Part shown: piece after piece, positions 49,731 to 59,881 of the stretch
How the letters are laid out: each line of letters starts with the position of its first letter
Numbering within the stretch: position 1 is the first letter of the stretch
Assembly (NCBI RefSeq): GCF_000338875.1
Contig: NZ_AOMO01000029.1
Coordinates: forward strand, 1 to 64,000
Direction: 5' to 3'
Origin: Vibrio mimicus CAIM 602
GTDB taxonomy: Bacteria; Pseudomonadota; Gammaproteobacteria; Enterobacterales; Vibrionaceae
Length of the DNA stretch: 64,000 nucleotides
Made by a program: the position numbers and the translations under genes
The notes under the pieces: generated by a model
The model's input: only the letters and a program-made list of their open reading frames with translations
Database searches by the model: none
What the model was told of the DNA's origin: nothing

Positions 49731-51136
49731 CTAGTTTGATTCTTGCGCCGCTTCCGTTTTCGATACTGAAGCGGCGTTTTCATCTCGGCGCACCTCAGGT
49801 AGCAGCAGGTTAAGCACGATTGCAGTAATACCGCCTGCGGCCACACCAGAAGAGAACAAATTCTTAATAAATTCAGGCATAAACTGCAGAATTTCTGGTT
49901 TTTGAGCGATACCCAAACCCATAGAGAAGGAGAGTGCCATGATCAGGATGGCACGGCGATCCAAATCTACGCGAGAAATAATCCGCACGCCTGCTGCGGC
50001 AATCGTACCAAACATCACGATTGTTGCACCGCCGAGTACAGGTTCAGGAATCAATTGTACAAAGCTTGCTACGCCAGGGAACAAGCCAAGTAGTACCAAC
50101 ATACCCGCGATAAAATAACCCACATAACGGCTGGCAACGCCTGTCAGCAGGATCACGCCGTTGTTTTGGCTAAAGGTGGAGTTCGGGAAACTGTTAAACA
50201 CCGCGGCTAATGCTGAATTTAGGCCATCAGCCAATACGCCACCTTTAATGCGCTTCATGTACACAGGGCCTTTCACTGGCTCACCAGAAACTTCGGATGT
50301 CGCAGTAATATCACCAATCGCTTCTAGTGCGGTGATAAGGAAAATCAGCACCAGAGGAATAAACAGCGACCAGTCAAACCCTAAGCCATATTGCATAGGG
50401 ATAGGCAATGCGATGAACTGAGTTTCCGCCAAGTTGTCGGTATTGACCATGCCCATCAGGTATGCCATTACATAGCCAACCAGCATCGCAATCACAATCG
50501 AAGCCACTCGTACGTAAGGATTGTGTGCACGGTTAAGGAGCACAATGATCGCCAATACGGTTCCCGCCAGCGCGAGTTTATCAAGCTACCAAAGCTGCCA
50601 TCAGCCATAGCCGCATAGCCACCGCCCATCGAAATCAATCCGACTTGCACGAGAGTTAAGCCAATCAAGGTCACTACAATCCCAGATACCAGAGGAGTAA
50701 TCACGCGCTGGGCAAATTGCAGTACGCGCGAGAGCAGAATTTCGGCGAACGAAGCGACCAAGATGGTACCGAAAATCGCTGCCATCATGGTTTCAATGCT
50801 TGCGTCACCTGCTTTGAGCGCGAGTCCTGCACCAATAATGGGACCTAAGAAGTTAAAGCTGGTGCCTTGAATGGAAAGCAAACCTGAGCCAATTGGGCCA
50901 AAGGTACGGATTTGAATGAAGGATGACAAACCCGAAGCAAACAGTGACATGCTGATGATGGTGTTAGTTTGAACGGCAGGTACACCAAGGGATTGGCAAA
51001 TGATCAGCGATGGGGTGATCACGGCGACAAACATGGCCAGCAAATGTTGCAAGGCGGCAAATAAGGTTTGCGGTAGCGGTGGACGATCATTGAGTTGATA
51101 GACCAGATCTGCCTTACGCGAAGTCGGTTGTGTCAT
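49731..51136 (-). pseudogene. NCS2 family xanthine/uracil permease, interrupted by a one-base frameshift
   Basis: A proton-driven nucleobase transporter of the NCS2 family. The segment [20 protein letters not shown] and [16 protein letters not shown] resemble E. coli xanthine permeases (XanP/XanQ) more than UraA. The first frame runs from ATG 51136 ([15 protein letters not shown]) through GSFGSL and then breaks. The second frame continues as [20 protein letters not shown] down to the stop at 49731. One missing base near 50581-50590 accounts for it; the repaired protein has about 468 residues. Two PurR operators upstream fit control by purines. Probably a sequencing error. Confidence 0.88.
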
Positions 51137-51247
51137 AGCGATTTTCCTGATGGTCAATTACACCTTGCGCACGCTGAATGGGTGGTTAAGGTGGAGCAGA
51201 AGCCGCATCTGTGGTTGCTGTTAATCAGACTCTGCTCTGGGTAGAAG

Positions 51248-51263
51248 AGGTAAACGTTTGCGT
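51248..51263. promoter_or_regulatory. PurR operator 1 (downstream of the promoter)
   Basis: AGGTAAACGTTTGCGT matches the PurR consensus ACGCAAACGTTTTCGT/TTGCGT closely. It lies just after the inferred transcription start of the permease gene. Confidence 0.75.
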
Positions 51264-51282
51264 ATACCGGAAAATGGCGGCG

Positions 51283-51310
51283 ATTATAGATGTTTTACTC
51301 AAGAAAGCAA
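51283..51310 (-). promoter_or_regulatory. Sigma-70 promoter of the NCS2 permease gene
   Basis: On the minus strand TTGCTT (51310-51305) and TATAAT (51288-51283) are 16 bases apart. The -35 element is inside PurR operator 2 and PurR operator 1 is downstream of the -10, so PurR binding would block polymerase. Confidence 0.75.
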
Positions 51311-51325
51311 ACGTTTGCTTTCTTG
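51300..51325. promoter_or_regulatory. PurR operator 2 in a 26-bp perfect palindrome
   Basis: The core AAGCAAACGTTTGCTT (51305-51320) fits the PurR box, and the perfect symmetry extends to 26 bases. It lies over the -35 element of the permease promoter and 33 bases past the recG stop. Confidence 0.8.
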
Positions 51326-51357
51326 GTTTACGATCGGGTTGATGAGGATCAAAACCA

Positions 51358-53436
51358 CTAAGCTTTGGCGTAAATATCGCGCTCACCTAACCAGCGGTCG
51401 ATGATGGCTTGTGCATTCTGTGGGTAACGTTCATGGATATGTCGCGCGATACGTTGAACTTGCGGGATCAGTTGTTGGTCGCGTACCAGATCGGCAATTT
51501 TGAAATCGGCTAAGCCGGTTTGTTTGGTCCCCAGCAGCTCTCCGGGGCCACGAATTTCCAAGTCGCGCTGCGCGATGACGAACCCATCATTGCTTTCACG
51601 CAGAACGCCTAAGCGTTTTTGAGCAGTTTTCGACAGAGGGGCATGAAACAGCAGCACGCAGTGACTGGCGACGGTGCCACGCCCGACTCGGCCGCGTAGC
51701 TGGTGTAGTTGAGCCAGCCCCAAACGCTCGGGGTTTTCAATGATCATCAAGCTGGCATTGGGCACATCCACGCCAACTTCAATCACAGTGGTGGCGACGA
51801 GCAGATGTAGCTCGTTATTTTTAAACGCTTGCATTACCGCTTGCTTCTCGGCGGGTTTCATACGGCCATGCACTAAGCCGATTTTGACTTCGGGAAGTTT
51901 ACGTTGCAGTTCTTCTGCCGTTTCTGCGGCCGCTTGTGCTTCCAGCACTTCGGATTCATCAATCAAAGTACACACCCAATACGCTTGCTTGCCTTCGTTG
52001 AGGCAAGCGTGGCGAATACGCTCAACAATGTCATCGCGTTTGGTATCAGGAATTGCTACGGTTTGGATTGGAGTACGCCCGGGCGGCAACTCATCAATCA
52101 CCGAAGTTTCCAAATCGGCATAAGCCGTCATCGCCAAAGTACGCGGGATCGGAGTAGCAGTCATGATGAGCTGATGCGGATACGCGCCTTGTTTCGCGCC
52201 TTTCTCGCGCAGCTCTAAACGCTGATGTACGCCAAAGCGGTGTTGCTCATCAATAATCACCAAAGCTAGATGGTCAAACGAGACTTGCTCTTGGAACAAA
52301 GCATGGGTGCCGACCACCATTTTCACTTCGCCACTGGCGATACGTGCCAGTTCCGTTTCACGCGCTTTGCCTTTGAGCTTACCAGCCAGCCACCCCACTT
52401 GAATCCCCATAGGTTCCAGCCACTGCGCAAAATTGAGAGCGTGTTGCTCGGCTAGCAGCTCGGTGGGAGCCATCAAGGCGACTTGATAGCCATGCTCAAT
52501 AGCACGAACTGCCGCAAGCGCTGCGACTAAGGTTTTGCCTGAGCCCACATCGCCTTGCACTAAGCGCATCATTGGATGTGGTTTTTCTAAATCCGCTTCA
52601 ATTTCGGCGACCACGCGCTGCTGCGCCTTAGTCGGAGAAAAGGGCAGTTGTGCCAAGAGTTGTTGTTTGAGCTGGTGGACGGGGGCCAGTGGCAAGGCCA
52701 CATCTTGCTGGCCTTGGCTGCGAATAGCCAGCATAGAGAGATTCTGCGCCAGCAGCTCTTCCATGATCAGCCGAACTTGCGCAGGATGTCGCCCTTGTTC
52801 AAACAAACGTAAATCGATATCCGCCGATGGGCGATGAATGATTTTCAGCGCTTGTGCCAAGGTCATTTGCTGATCGTAAAGCCCGGAAGGTAGCAATTCT
52901 TGCACCGCAGATTTTTCAAGCAACGCTAACGCTTGGTCGGTCAAATTACGCAGGGTGAGTTGGCGTAACCCTTCGGTGGTCGGGTAAACCGGAGTCAGGT
53001 TCGGTTCGACATCGGGCGTTTGTGCAGGGGCAAAGAATTTGTAGTCAGGATGGATGATCTCTAAGCCTTGATTACCGCGTTTGATTTCCCCATAAGCATG
53101 AACAAACTTGCCTTCCGCAAAGTTGTTTTTCATCGCCGCCGTGAAGTTAAAAAAGCGCAGTGTCAGCGTGCCGTTGCCATCACTGATTTTCACGGTGAGC
53201 ATTTTGCGTTTGCCAAATAGGGTATCTACCGCCATGACTTTGCCTTGTACCGCAGCCCATAAACCGTGGTGCACTTGCACTATGGGATAAACGCGAGTGC
53301 GATCTTCATAACGGAGCGGAAGATGAAACAGCAAATCCTGCACGGTGTGCAAACCGACTTTCTCCAGTTTTTCGGCGACTTTGGCCCCGACACCGGAGAG
53401 TTCACAAAGAGGAATCGCTGAGAGTAGTTGTGACAT
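51358..53436 (-). CDS. recG: ATP-dependent DNA helicase RecG
   Basis: Branch-migration helicase that remodels stalled replication forks and Holliday junctions. 692 residues: N-terminal wedge/OB domain (about 50-150, RYEDRTRVYPI, GTLTLRFFNF), then helicase motifs I (QGDVGSGKTLVAALAA), II (VIIDEQHRFGV), III (MTATPIPRTLAMT), V and VI (QLRGRVGRG). The TRG region EIRGPGELLGTKQTGL is present. Length as in E. coli. Confidence 0.98.
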   Translation of the reverse strand: MSQLLSAIPLCELSGVGAKVAEKLEKVGLHTVQDLLFHLPLRYEDRTRVYPIVQVHHGLWAAVQGKVMAVDTLFGKRKMLTVKISDGNGTLTLRFFNFTAAMKNNFAEGKFVHAYGEIKRGNQGLEIIHPDYKFFAPAQTPDVEPNLTPVYPTTEGLRQLTLRNLTDQALALLEKSAVQELLPSGLYDQQMTLAQALKIIHRPSADIDLRLFEQGRHPAQVRLIMEELLAQNLSMLAIRSQGQQDVALPLAPVHQLKQQLLAQLPFSPTKAQQRVVAEIEADLEKPHPMMRLVQGDVGSGKTLVAALAAVRAIEHGYQVALMAPTELLAEQHALNFAQWLEPMGIQVGWLAGKLKGKARETELARIASGEVKMVVGTHALFQEQVSFDHLALVIIDEQHRFGVHQRLELREKGAKQGAYPHQLIMTATPIPRTLAMTAYADLETSVIDELPPGRTPIQTVAIPDTKRDDIVERIRHACLNEGKQAYWVCTLIDESEVLEAQAAAETAEELQRKLPEVKIGLVHGRMKPAEKQAVMQAFKNNELHLLVATTVIEVGVDVPNASLMIIENPERLGLAQLHQLRGRVGRGTVASHCVLLFHAPLSKTAQKRLGVLRESNDGFVIAQRDLEIRGPGELLGTKQTGLADFKIADLVRDQQLIPQVQRIARHIHERYPQNAQAIIDRWLGERDIYAKA

Positions 53437-53500
53437 GCGCGTTTGATCTAACCATTTGACTTAATGGCTATTCAAACATCGAGCTGTGTTTTTGTACAGG

Positions 53501-53548
53501 AAAAATTGCCCAAGAGAGGCATGAAACGCTGGTTTATCCCTCTCTTGG
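53501..53548 (-). terminator. Hairpin terminator between spoT and recG
   Basis: A perfect 10-bp stem (CCAAGAGAGG / CCTCTCTTGG) with a loop of about 19 bases is followed on the minus strand by CAATTTTTCC. It sits just past the spoT stop and suggests that recG is at least partly uncoupled from spoT. Confidence 0.65.
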
Positions 53549-53554
53549 TCTTGA

Positions 53555-55672
53555 TCAGTGTTTGCGGCGACGTACTTTGAGCGCGTGTGGCATGGTGCGG
53601 ATTTTGCGCATGATGCCGGCTAAGTGCACTCGATCTTTGGTGGTGAGCAGAACAGTCACTGTGTACAAACGACCATCACGCTCTTCAGTCGAGAGGCCGT
53701 GGATATTCGAGCCGGTTTTGGAGATCACATTGGTCAGTTCAGCCAATGCACCTTGGCGGTTTTGCATATCCACTTTCAGTTCAGTAATGAACTCTTGATC
53801 GTAATCTTTAGTCCATTCCACTGCCATGTACTTGTCTGGCTCTTTTTGGTAGCCGCGTACGTTTGGACAAGTCTCACGGTGTACGACTAAGCCACGTCCC
53901 GGTGAAACGTGAGCGATGATGTGGTCGTCTGGGATCGGGTGACAACAGTTGGCAAACGTGAGCAGAATACCTTCGGCACCACGGATCGGCAGTTTGTTTT
54001 TATTGCCATCGTGTTTACTGGTTTCCGTCAGCTCATCGGCATTTCCGAGTAGACGACGCGCAATCACGATACTCATCAACTCACCCAAACCAATGGCAGC
54101 CAGCAAATCATCCATCGAAGAGACTTTTAGATCGCTCAATACCTTGCTGATGTTTTCTTTGGCAATCTCGTTGATGGAGTGTTCGCCTAAAGCATGGTTA
54201 AGCAGACGTCGGCCAAGGGTTATTGAGTCTTCGCGGCGCATGGTTTTCAGCACTTGGCGAATTTTGGTACGCGCGCGTGATGTCACCACATAGTTGAGCC
54301 ATGCCGCGTTCGGGCGTGCGCCTGGTGCGCTGATGATTTCTACCGTCTGACCACTTTTTAGTGACTGACTGAGTGGATACGGCGTGCGATCCACTCGCGC
54401 ACCCACACAAGTATTACCAATGTCGGTATGCACAGCATACGCAAAGTCCACAGCGGTTGCGCCCATTGGCAGCTCAACGATACGACCTTTTGGCGTGAAC
54501 ACGTAAATCTCATCTGGGAACAGATCGGATTTTACGTTTTCGATAAATTCAAAGGAGTTACCCGCACTTTGCTGTAACTCGAGCAGGCTTTGCATCCAGC
54601 GCTGCGCTTTAATCTGCGCAGTGGTGCCGCCTCGTTCACTATTGGCTTTGTACGACCAATGTGCTGCTACCCCTTTATCCGCCATCTGATCCATATCTTC
54701 GGTACGGATCTGTACTTCTACCGGAACGCCGTGTGGGCCAACCATGGAAGTATGCAGCGATTGATAGCCGTTGGCTTTCGGGACAGCAATGTAGTCCTTC
54801 ATCCGCGCAGGGCGTGGCTTGTACAAGCTATGCACCTGACCCAATACGCGATAGCAAGTATCGGCCGTATCAACCACGATGCGAAACGCGTAGATATCCA
54901 TAATGGTGTGAAAGCGCTGCTCTTTGGTTTTCATCTTGTTGTAGATGGAGAACAGATTTTTCTCACGACCCACGACGCGAGCGGGTAAGCCCACATCTTG
55001 CAGACGACCTTCGATTTCACTGTGGATGCGTTGGATCATCTCTTTCCGGTTACCACGCGCGGCTTTCACCACCTCTTTGAGGACGCGATAACGGTTAGGG
55101 TAGAGCGCTTCAAAGCCTAACTCTTCGAGCTCGGTTTTGATGTTATGGATACCCAAACGATGGGCGAGGGGAGCGTAGATTTCTAAAGTTTCACGGGCAA
55201 TGCGGCGTTTTTTATCCGGACGCAATGCACCGAGCGTACGCATGTTATGCGTGCGGTCAGCCAGTTTGATCAGGATAACGCGAATATCCTGCACCATGGC
55301 CAACACCATTTTGCGAAAGTTTTCCGCCTGAGCCTCTTTGCGATCGCGAAATTTGAGCTTATCGAGCTTAGAAACCCCATCCACCAATTCAGCGACTGAG
55401 TTGCCAAAATGGGCATCTAAGTCTTCTTTGGTGACATCACAATCTTCGATCACATCATGCAGTAATGCCGCTTGTAGCGTTTCCAAGTCGAGACGCATCT
55501 CAGCGAGGATCCGAGCCACAGCAACAGGGTGGATGATGTAAGGTTCGCCGCTTGAGCGGGTTTGCCCTTCATGGGCATCTCTGGCTACCACATAAGATTG
55601 GCGCAGAGCCTCTATTTGAGGCTCTGTGAGGTATTCTTGGGCAACGTCTTTTAGACTGTCGAATAGATACAA
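53555..55672 (-). CDS. spoT: Bifunctional (p)ppGpp synthetase/hydrolase SpoT
   Basis: Makes and degrades the alarmone (p)ppGpp. 705 residues: HD hydrolase domain with HPVAVARILAEM and LLHDVIEDCDVT, synthetase domain (AFRIVVDTADTCYRVLG, KDYIAVPKANGYQSLHT), TGS domain (FTPKGRIVELPMGATAVDFA) and a C-terminal ACT domain. The intact HD motif separates it from RelA. It follows rpoZ by 36 bases. The trmH gene found between spoT and recG in E. coli is not present here. Confidence 0.98.
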   Translation of the reverse strand: MYLFDSLKDVAQEYLTEPQIEALRQSYVVARDAHEGQTRSSGEPYIIHPVAVARILAEMRLDLETLQAALLHDVIEDCDVTKEDLDAHFGNSVAELVDGVSKLDKLKFRDRKEAQAENFRKMVLAMVQDIRVILIKLADRTHNMRTLGALRPDKKRRIARETLEIYAPLAHRLGIHNIKTELEELGFEALYPNRYRVLKEVVKAARGNRKEMIQRIHSEIEGRLQDVGLPARVVGREKNLFSIYNKMKTKEQRFHTIMDIYAFRIVVDTADTCYRVLGQVHSLYKPRPARMKDYIAVPKANGYQSLHTSMVGPHGVPVEVQIRTEDMDQMADKGVAAHWSYKANSERGGTTAQIKAQRWMQSLLELQQSAGNSFEFIENVKSDLFPDEIYVFTPKGRIVELPMGATAVDFAYAVHTDIGNTCVGARVDRTPYPLSQSLKSGQTVEIISAPGARPNAAWLNYVVTSRARTKIRQVLKTMRREDSITLGRRLLNHALGEHSINEIAKENISKVLSDLKVSSMDDLLAAIGLGELMSIVIARRLLGNADELTETSKHDGNKNKLPIRGAEGILLTFANCCHPIPDDHIIAHVSPGRGLVVHRETCPNVRGYQKEPDKYMAVEWTKDYDQEFITELKVDMQNRQGALAELTNVISKTGSNIHGLSTEERDGRLYTVTVLLTTKDRVHLAGIMRKIRTMPHALKVRRRKH

Positions 55673-55708
55673 ATTTCAGGCCCGGCGGGTTAAATCGCTA
55701 CTGTTTTA

Positions 55709-55981
55709 TTAACGGTTGTGCATGATGCTGCTAACTGCAGCCAGCTCTGCCGCTTCTTGCTCTTGTTGTTCTTGACGCTCACGTGCATCCAGAACATCTT
55801 TCGTGATCAGCCCTTCTTCGATTTCGCGTAGAGCGATAACCGTTGGCTTATCGTTCTCTTCCGGCACTAGAGCATCTTTACCGCCAGATTGCATTTGACG
55901 AGCGCGGCGAGCCGCAACCAGAACTAGGTCGAAACGGTTGCCAATTTTTTCAACAGCGTCTTGAACTGTTACGCGTGCCAT
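55709..55981 (-). CDS. rpoZ: RNA polymerase omega subunit
   Basis: Small RNA polymerase subunit (90 residues) that helps assemble beta-prime and forms part of a ppGpp site. The N-terminus [19 protein letters not shown] is the family signature. It lies between gmk and spoT, as in most gammaproteobacteria. Confidence 0.98.
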
Positions 55982-56088
55982 GAGAACTCCAAAATTTAGT
56001 TAACTGATAAATTGAATGACGAGAAAGTATACAGCCTAACCTGTTGAGATTCTAGCAACGGGCTGAGCTTATAACCCACACTAGCTGA

Positions 56089-56898
<810 letters not shown>

Positions 56899-56945
56899 TC
56901 ATGAGTGAATGGAAAATGACATCATTATTTGTTCAAAAAATACCC

Positions 56946-56973
56946 TTGCACCCAATAAAGTTTGGGATATAAT
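56946..56973 (+). promoter_or_regulatory. Sigma-70 promoter of yhhQ
   Basis: TTGCAC (56946-56951) and a perfect TATAAT (56968-56973) are 16 bases apart. The expected transcript starts near 56980 and carries a leader of about 100 bases with the riboswitch. Confidence 0.8.
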
Positions 56974-57021
56974 CGCCGCCCTTGTGAATTGGCGGCTAGC
57001 CAACCACGTAAAATTTGAGCC

Positions 57022-57035
57022 GGAAGCGTGCTTCC
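57022..57035 (+). other. Leader hairpin 5' of the riboswitch
   Basis: A perfect GGAAGC / GCTTCC stem with a 2-base loop just before the riboswitch. A further GCCGCC / GGCGGC pairing exists at 56975-56996. Their role is unknown; they may only stabilise the leader. Confidence 0.5.
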
Positions 57036-57037
57036 AA

Positions 57038-57073
57038 TTTGGGTTCCCTCGCCCCCAAACCAAACTAAAAAGG
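57038..57073 (+). promoter_or_regulatory. preQ1-I riboswitch upstream of yhhQ
   Basis: The leader folds like a preQ1 class I aptamer. The P1 stem is TTTGGG / CCCAAA (57038-57043 with 57054-57059) and the loop starts with TTC-CCT (57044-57049). An A-rich tail CCAAACTAAAAAGG (57060-57073) follows, whose AGG can pair with the loop CCT to form the pseudoknot. The AGG is also the ribosome binding site, six bases before the yhhQ ATG, so ligand binding would hide it. YhhQ transports the queuosine precursor preQ0, which makes functional sense. Confidence 0.8.
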
Positions 57074-57079
57074 TACAGT

Positions 57080-57751
57080 ATGAATCACTTTACCCCTGCG
57101 CAGCAGCGCAAAGCCCTTGGCTATCTTGTTTTGTTCCACCTAGTGATCATTGCGTCGAGCAATTATCTGGTGCAAATCCCGTTTACGATTTTCGGTTTCC
57201 ACACCACGTGGGGCGCATTTACCTTTCCGTTTATCTTTTTAGCGACCGATCTCACCGTACGCATTTTCGGTGCTGGGTTAGCGCGTAAAATCATTTTTCT
57301 GGTGATGTTGCCTGCATTGGCGGTCTCTTACTTGCTTTCCGTGGTGTTTTTTGAAGGCCAATATCAAGGCTTAGCACCGCTGAGTGAGTTCAATTTGTTT
57401 GTCGCGCGAATTGCGATTGCAAGCTTTATGGCGTACCTGCTTGGACAGATACTGGATGTGCACGTGTTTAACCGCCTGCGTCAAATGAAGCAGTGGTGGG
57501 TTGCACCAACGTGTTCGACTCTGTTTGGTAATGCGCTGGATACCATCGCTTTCTTCTCGATTGCTTTCTACCAAAGCAGCGATCCATTTATGGCTGAGCA
57601 TTGGACTGAAATCGCATTGGTGGACTACACCTTCAAGCTCATCATTAGCTTAGGTCTGTTTGTGCCTATGTATGGTGTATTGCTCAACTACCTGATCAAA
57701 AAGCTGACTGCGGTAAACCCTAATTTTGCCATGGCGAGCGTCAAAGCCTAG
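57080..57751 (+). CDS. yhhQ: Queuosine precursor transporter YhhQ
   Basis: Inner-membrane importer of the queuosine precursor preQ0 (ECF/vitamin-like transporter family). 223 residues and about six hydrophobic segments, with the family block TTWGAFTFPFIFLATDLTVR and FGNALDTIAFFSIAFYQS. Start ATG 57080 (MNHFTPAQQRKALGYLVLFH); the longer open frame back to 56909 would translate through the riboswitch. It ends at a bidirectional terminator. Confidence 0.95.
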   Translation: MNHFTPAQQRKALGYLVLFHLVIIASSNYLVQIPFTIFGFHTTWGAFTFPFIFLATDLTVRIFGAGLARKIIFLVMLPALAVSYLLSVVFFEGQYQGLAPLSEFNLFVARIAIASFMAYLLGQILDVHVFNRLRQMKQWWVAPTCSTLFGNALDTIAFFSIAFYQSSDPFMAEHWTEIALVDYTFKLIISLGLFVPMYGVLLNYLIKKLTAVNPNFAMASVKA

Positions 57752-57825
57752 TTAAGTTCATGGTTCCAATTCATCGTCAATTTTGTTTAGAGCGATGGAT
57801 TGGGAATGTGGATGCGAGGAAAAAG

Positions 57826-57858
57826 AAAGCCCGAGGTTATCACCTCGGGCTTTGCTTT
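57826..57858. terminator. Bidirectional terminator between yhhQ and the symporter gene
   Basis: A perfect 12-bp stem (AAAGCCCGAGGT / ACCTCGGGCTTT, loop TATC) between two convergent genes, with T-rich flanks on both strands. Confidence 0.9.
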
Positions 57859-57900
57859 ATCTGAATCCCTACAATTCAATAAAGCATCATAGTTCAAGCA

Positions 57901-59604
57901 TTAGTGGTCGTGTGCTGCGCCCGCACCTTTTGGATAGCGGATGGATTCAACCATTTCTTGTACATCACTTGGAACTTCTGCGGTGAACTTGTTCACAACA
58001 ATCGCGACCACAAAGTTCAAGCACATACCGAGTGTACCAATACCCTCTGGGCTGATACCAAACCACCAGTTAGCAGGAACGCTGGCGGTTGGGTTCACGA
58101 ACTTGAAGTAGATGATGTAAGCCGCAGTAAACAAGATACCTGCCAACATACCGCTGATCGCCCCTTCTTTGTTCATCTTCTTGTAGAAGATGCCAAGGAT
58201 GATCGCTGGGAAGAAGGAGGAGGCTGCCAGACCGAAGGCAAAGGCAACTACCTGAGCCACGAATCCTGGTGGGTTGATACCCAGATAACCCGCACCGACG
58301 ATGGCTAACGCTGCGGCAATCCGCGCGGCGAGCAACTCCTGCTTATCGGTCATATTGGGTTTAAAGCCTTTCTTCAACAAGTCATGAGAAATCGCCGTTG
58401 AGATAACCAGCAGTAGACCCGCAGCGGTAGATAGTGCTGCCGCAAGGCCACCCGCAGCCAACAGAGCCACAACCCAGTTTGGTAGTTTGGCAATTTCAGG
58501 TGAAGCCAGAACGATGATGTCATTGTTGATGGTCATCTCGTTACGCGCATCGCCTGAGTAGAACAGACGTCCGTCGCCGTTCTTATCTTCCCATTTCACA
58601 AGTCCGGTGCTTTCCCAGTTGTGGAACCACGTTGGTGCTTCAGCCGCTGGTACACCTTTCATGTCATGGCCGTTCAGAGTATCGATCATGTTCACACGAG
58701 CAAATGCTGCTACCGCAGGTGCTGTGGTATACAAGAAAGCGATAAACACGAGAGCCCAACCTGCAGAGATACGTGCATCCGATACTTTTGGTACAGTGAA
58801 GAAACGGATGATTACGTGTGGTAGACCTGCGGTACCCACCATTAACGCCGCACAAATGAAGAAGACATCAACCATACTCTTTGAACCGTCCGTATAGGCG
58901 GTAAAGCCGAGCTCCTGAGTGAGTCCATCAAGCTTAGTCAGCAGATATTGGTCAGTGCCAGAGAGGGTAGAACCAAAACCGATTTGTGGAACTGGGTTGC
59001 CTGTCATCATCAGCGAAGTAAAGATGGCTGGAACCAAGAAAGCGAAGATCAGTACACAGTACTGCGCAACTTGGGTATAGGTAATGCCCTTCATGCCGCC
59101 CATAACCGCGTAGAAGAACACGATTGCCATACCGATCACGATACCAACGTTGATGTCGACTTCGAGGAAGCGCGCAAACACCACGCCTACACCGCGCATT
59201 TGGCCTGCAACATAAGTGAACGACACGAAGATGGCACAGAATACGGCAACCATACGCGCGGTTCTTGAGTAGTAACGATCCCCGATAAAATCAGGCACAG
59301 TAAACTTACCGAACTTACGCAGATAAGGGGCTAGGCAAAGTGCAAGCAGCACATAACCGCCCGTCCAACCCATTAGGTAAACGGTGCCGTCATAGCCGAT
59401 AAAAGAGATGATGCCAGCCATTGAAATGAAAGAAGCTGCTGACATCCAGTCCGCAGCGGTCGCCATACCGTTTGCAACAGGATGAACGCCACCGCCCGCG
59501 ACATAGAACTCACTGGTTGATCCGGCACGCGCCCAAATCGCAATACCGATATAGAGCGCAAAAGTGATGCCGACCAGAATAAACGTCCAGGTTTGAATAT
59601 CCAT
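57901..59604 (-). CDS. Sodium/solute symporter (SSS family, ActP/DctA-like large subunit)
   Basis: A 567-residue symporter of the SSS family, VC_2705 type. About 13 helices, with the signature VAGGGVHPVANGMATAADWM early in the protein and GMKGITYTQVAQYCVLI, LAAALSTAAGLLLVISTAIS later. Paired with a DUF4212 small subunit, it belongs to a group often annotated as acetate, glycolate or other monocarboxylate permeases; the substrate here is unproven. Start ATG 59604 (MDIQTWTFILVG). The nearby crbR gene makes acetate or a related acid plausible. Confidence 0.93.
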   Translation of the reverse strand: MDIQTWTFILVGITFALYIGIAIWARAGSTSEFYVAGGGVHPVANGMATAADWMSAASFISMAGIISFIGYDGTVYLMGWTGGYVLLALCLAPYLRKFGKFTVPDFIGDRYYSRTARMVAVFCAIFVSFTYVAGQMRGVGVVFARFLEVDINVGIVIGMAIVFFYAVMGGMKGITYTQVAQYCVLIFAFLVPAIFTSLMMTGNPVPQIGFGSTLSGTDQYLLTKLDGLTQELGFTAYTDGSKSMVDVFFICAALMVGTAGLPHVIIRFFTVPKVSDARISAGWALVFIAFLYTTAPAVAAFARVNMIDTLNGHDMKGVPAAEAPTWFHNWESTGLVKWEDKNGDGRLFYSGDARNEMTINNDIIVLASPEIAKLPNWVVALLAAGGLAAALSTAAGLLLVISTAISHDLLKKGFKPNMTDKQELLAARIAAALAIVGAGYLGINPPGFVAQVVAFAFGLAASSFFPAIILGIFYKKMNKEGAISGMLAGILFTAAYIIYFKFVNPTASVPANWWFGISPEGIGTLGMCLNFVVAIVVNKFTAEVPSDVQEMVESIRYPKGAGAAHDH

Positions 59605-59614
59605 GTTCAGCCCC

Positions 59615-59881
59615 TTAGTCTTCTTGTACGTTGTATTTCTTGTCGAGCGCATTCATGCGCGCAACATAGATAAAGATCAGGGCAACAAAGGTGTAGATAG
59701 AACCTTGTTGCGCGAACCAGAACCCGAGTTTGAACCCGGCAAATTGAATGGTGTTGAGCGCATCGACAAATAAAATTCCCGCGCCGTATGAGACTAAAAA
59801 CCACACTGCAAGCAGTGAGCCCATGATCCCCAAGTTTTCCTTCCAGTAGGCTTGAGCATGTTCTGATGATTCGAACGCCAT
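59615..59881 (-). CDS. DUF4212 small subunit of the sodium/solute symporter
   Basis: An 88-residue protein with two transmembrane helices (LLAVWFLVSYGAGILFV and IYTFVALIFIYVARM). DUF4212 proteins occur almost always just upstream of this class of SSS symporter and are thought to be their small subunit. The stop is 10 bases before the symporter start, so the two are co-translated. Confidence 0.93.
   Translation of the reverse strand: MAFESSEHAQAYWKENLGIMGSLLAVWFLVSYGAGILFVDALNTIQFAGFKLGFWFAQQGSIYTFVALIFIYVARMNALDKKYNVQED

Noticed and set aside
49731..51157. Two separate transporter genes
   Set aside because: The two open frames form one continuous NCS2 protein; the downstream frame has no ribosome site and begins with a TTG in the middle of the protein.
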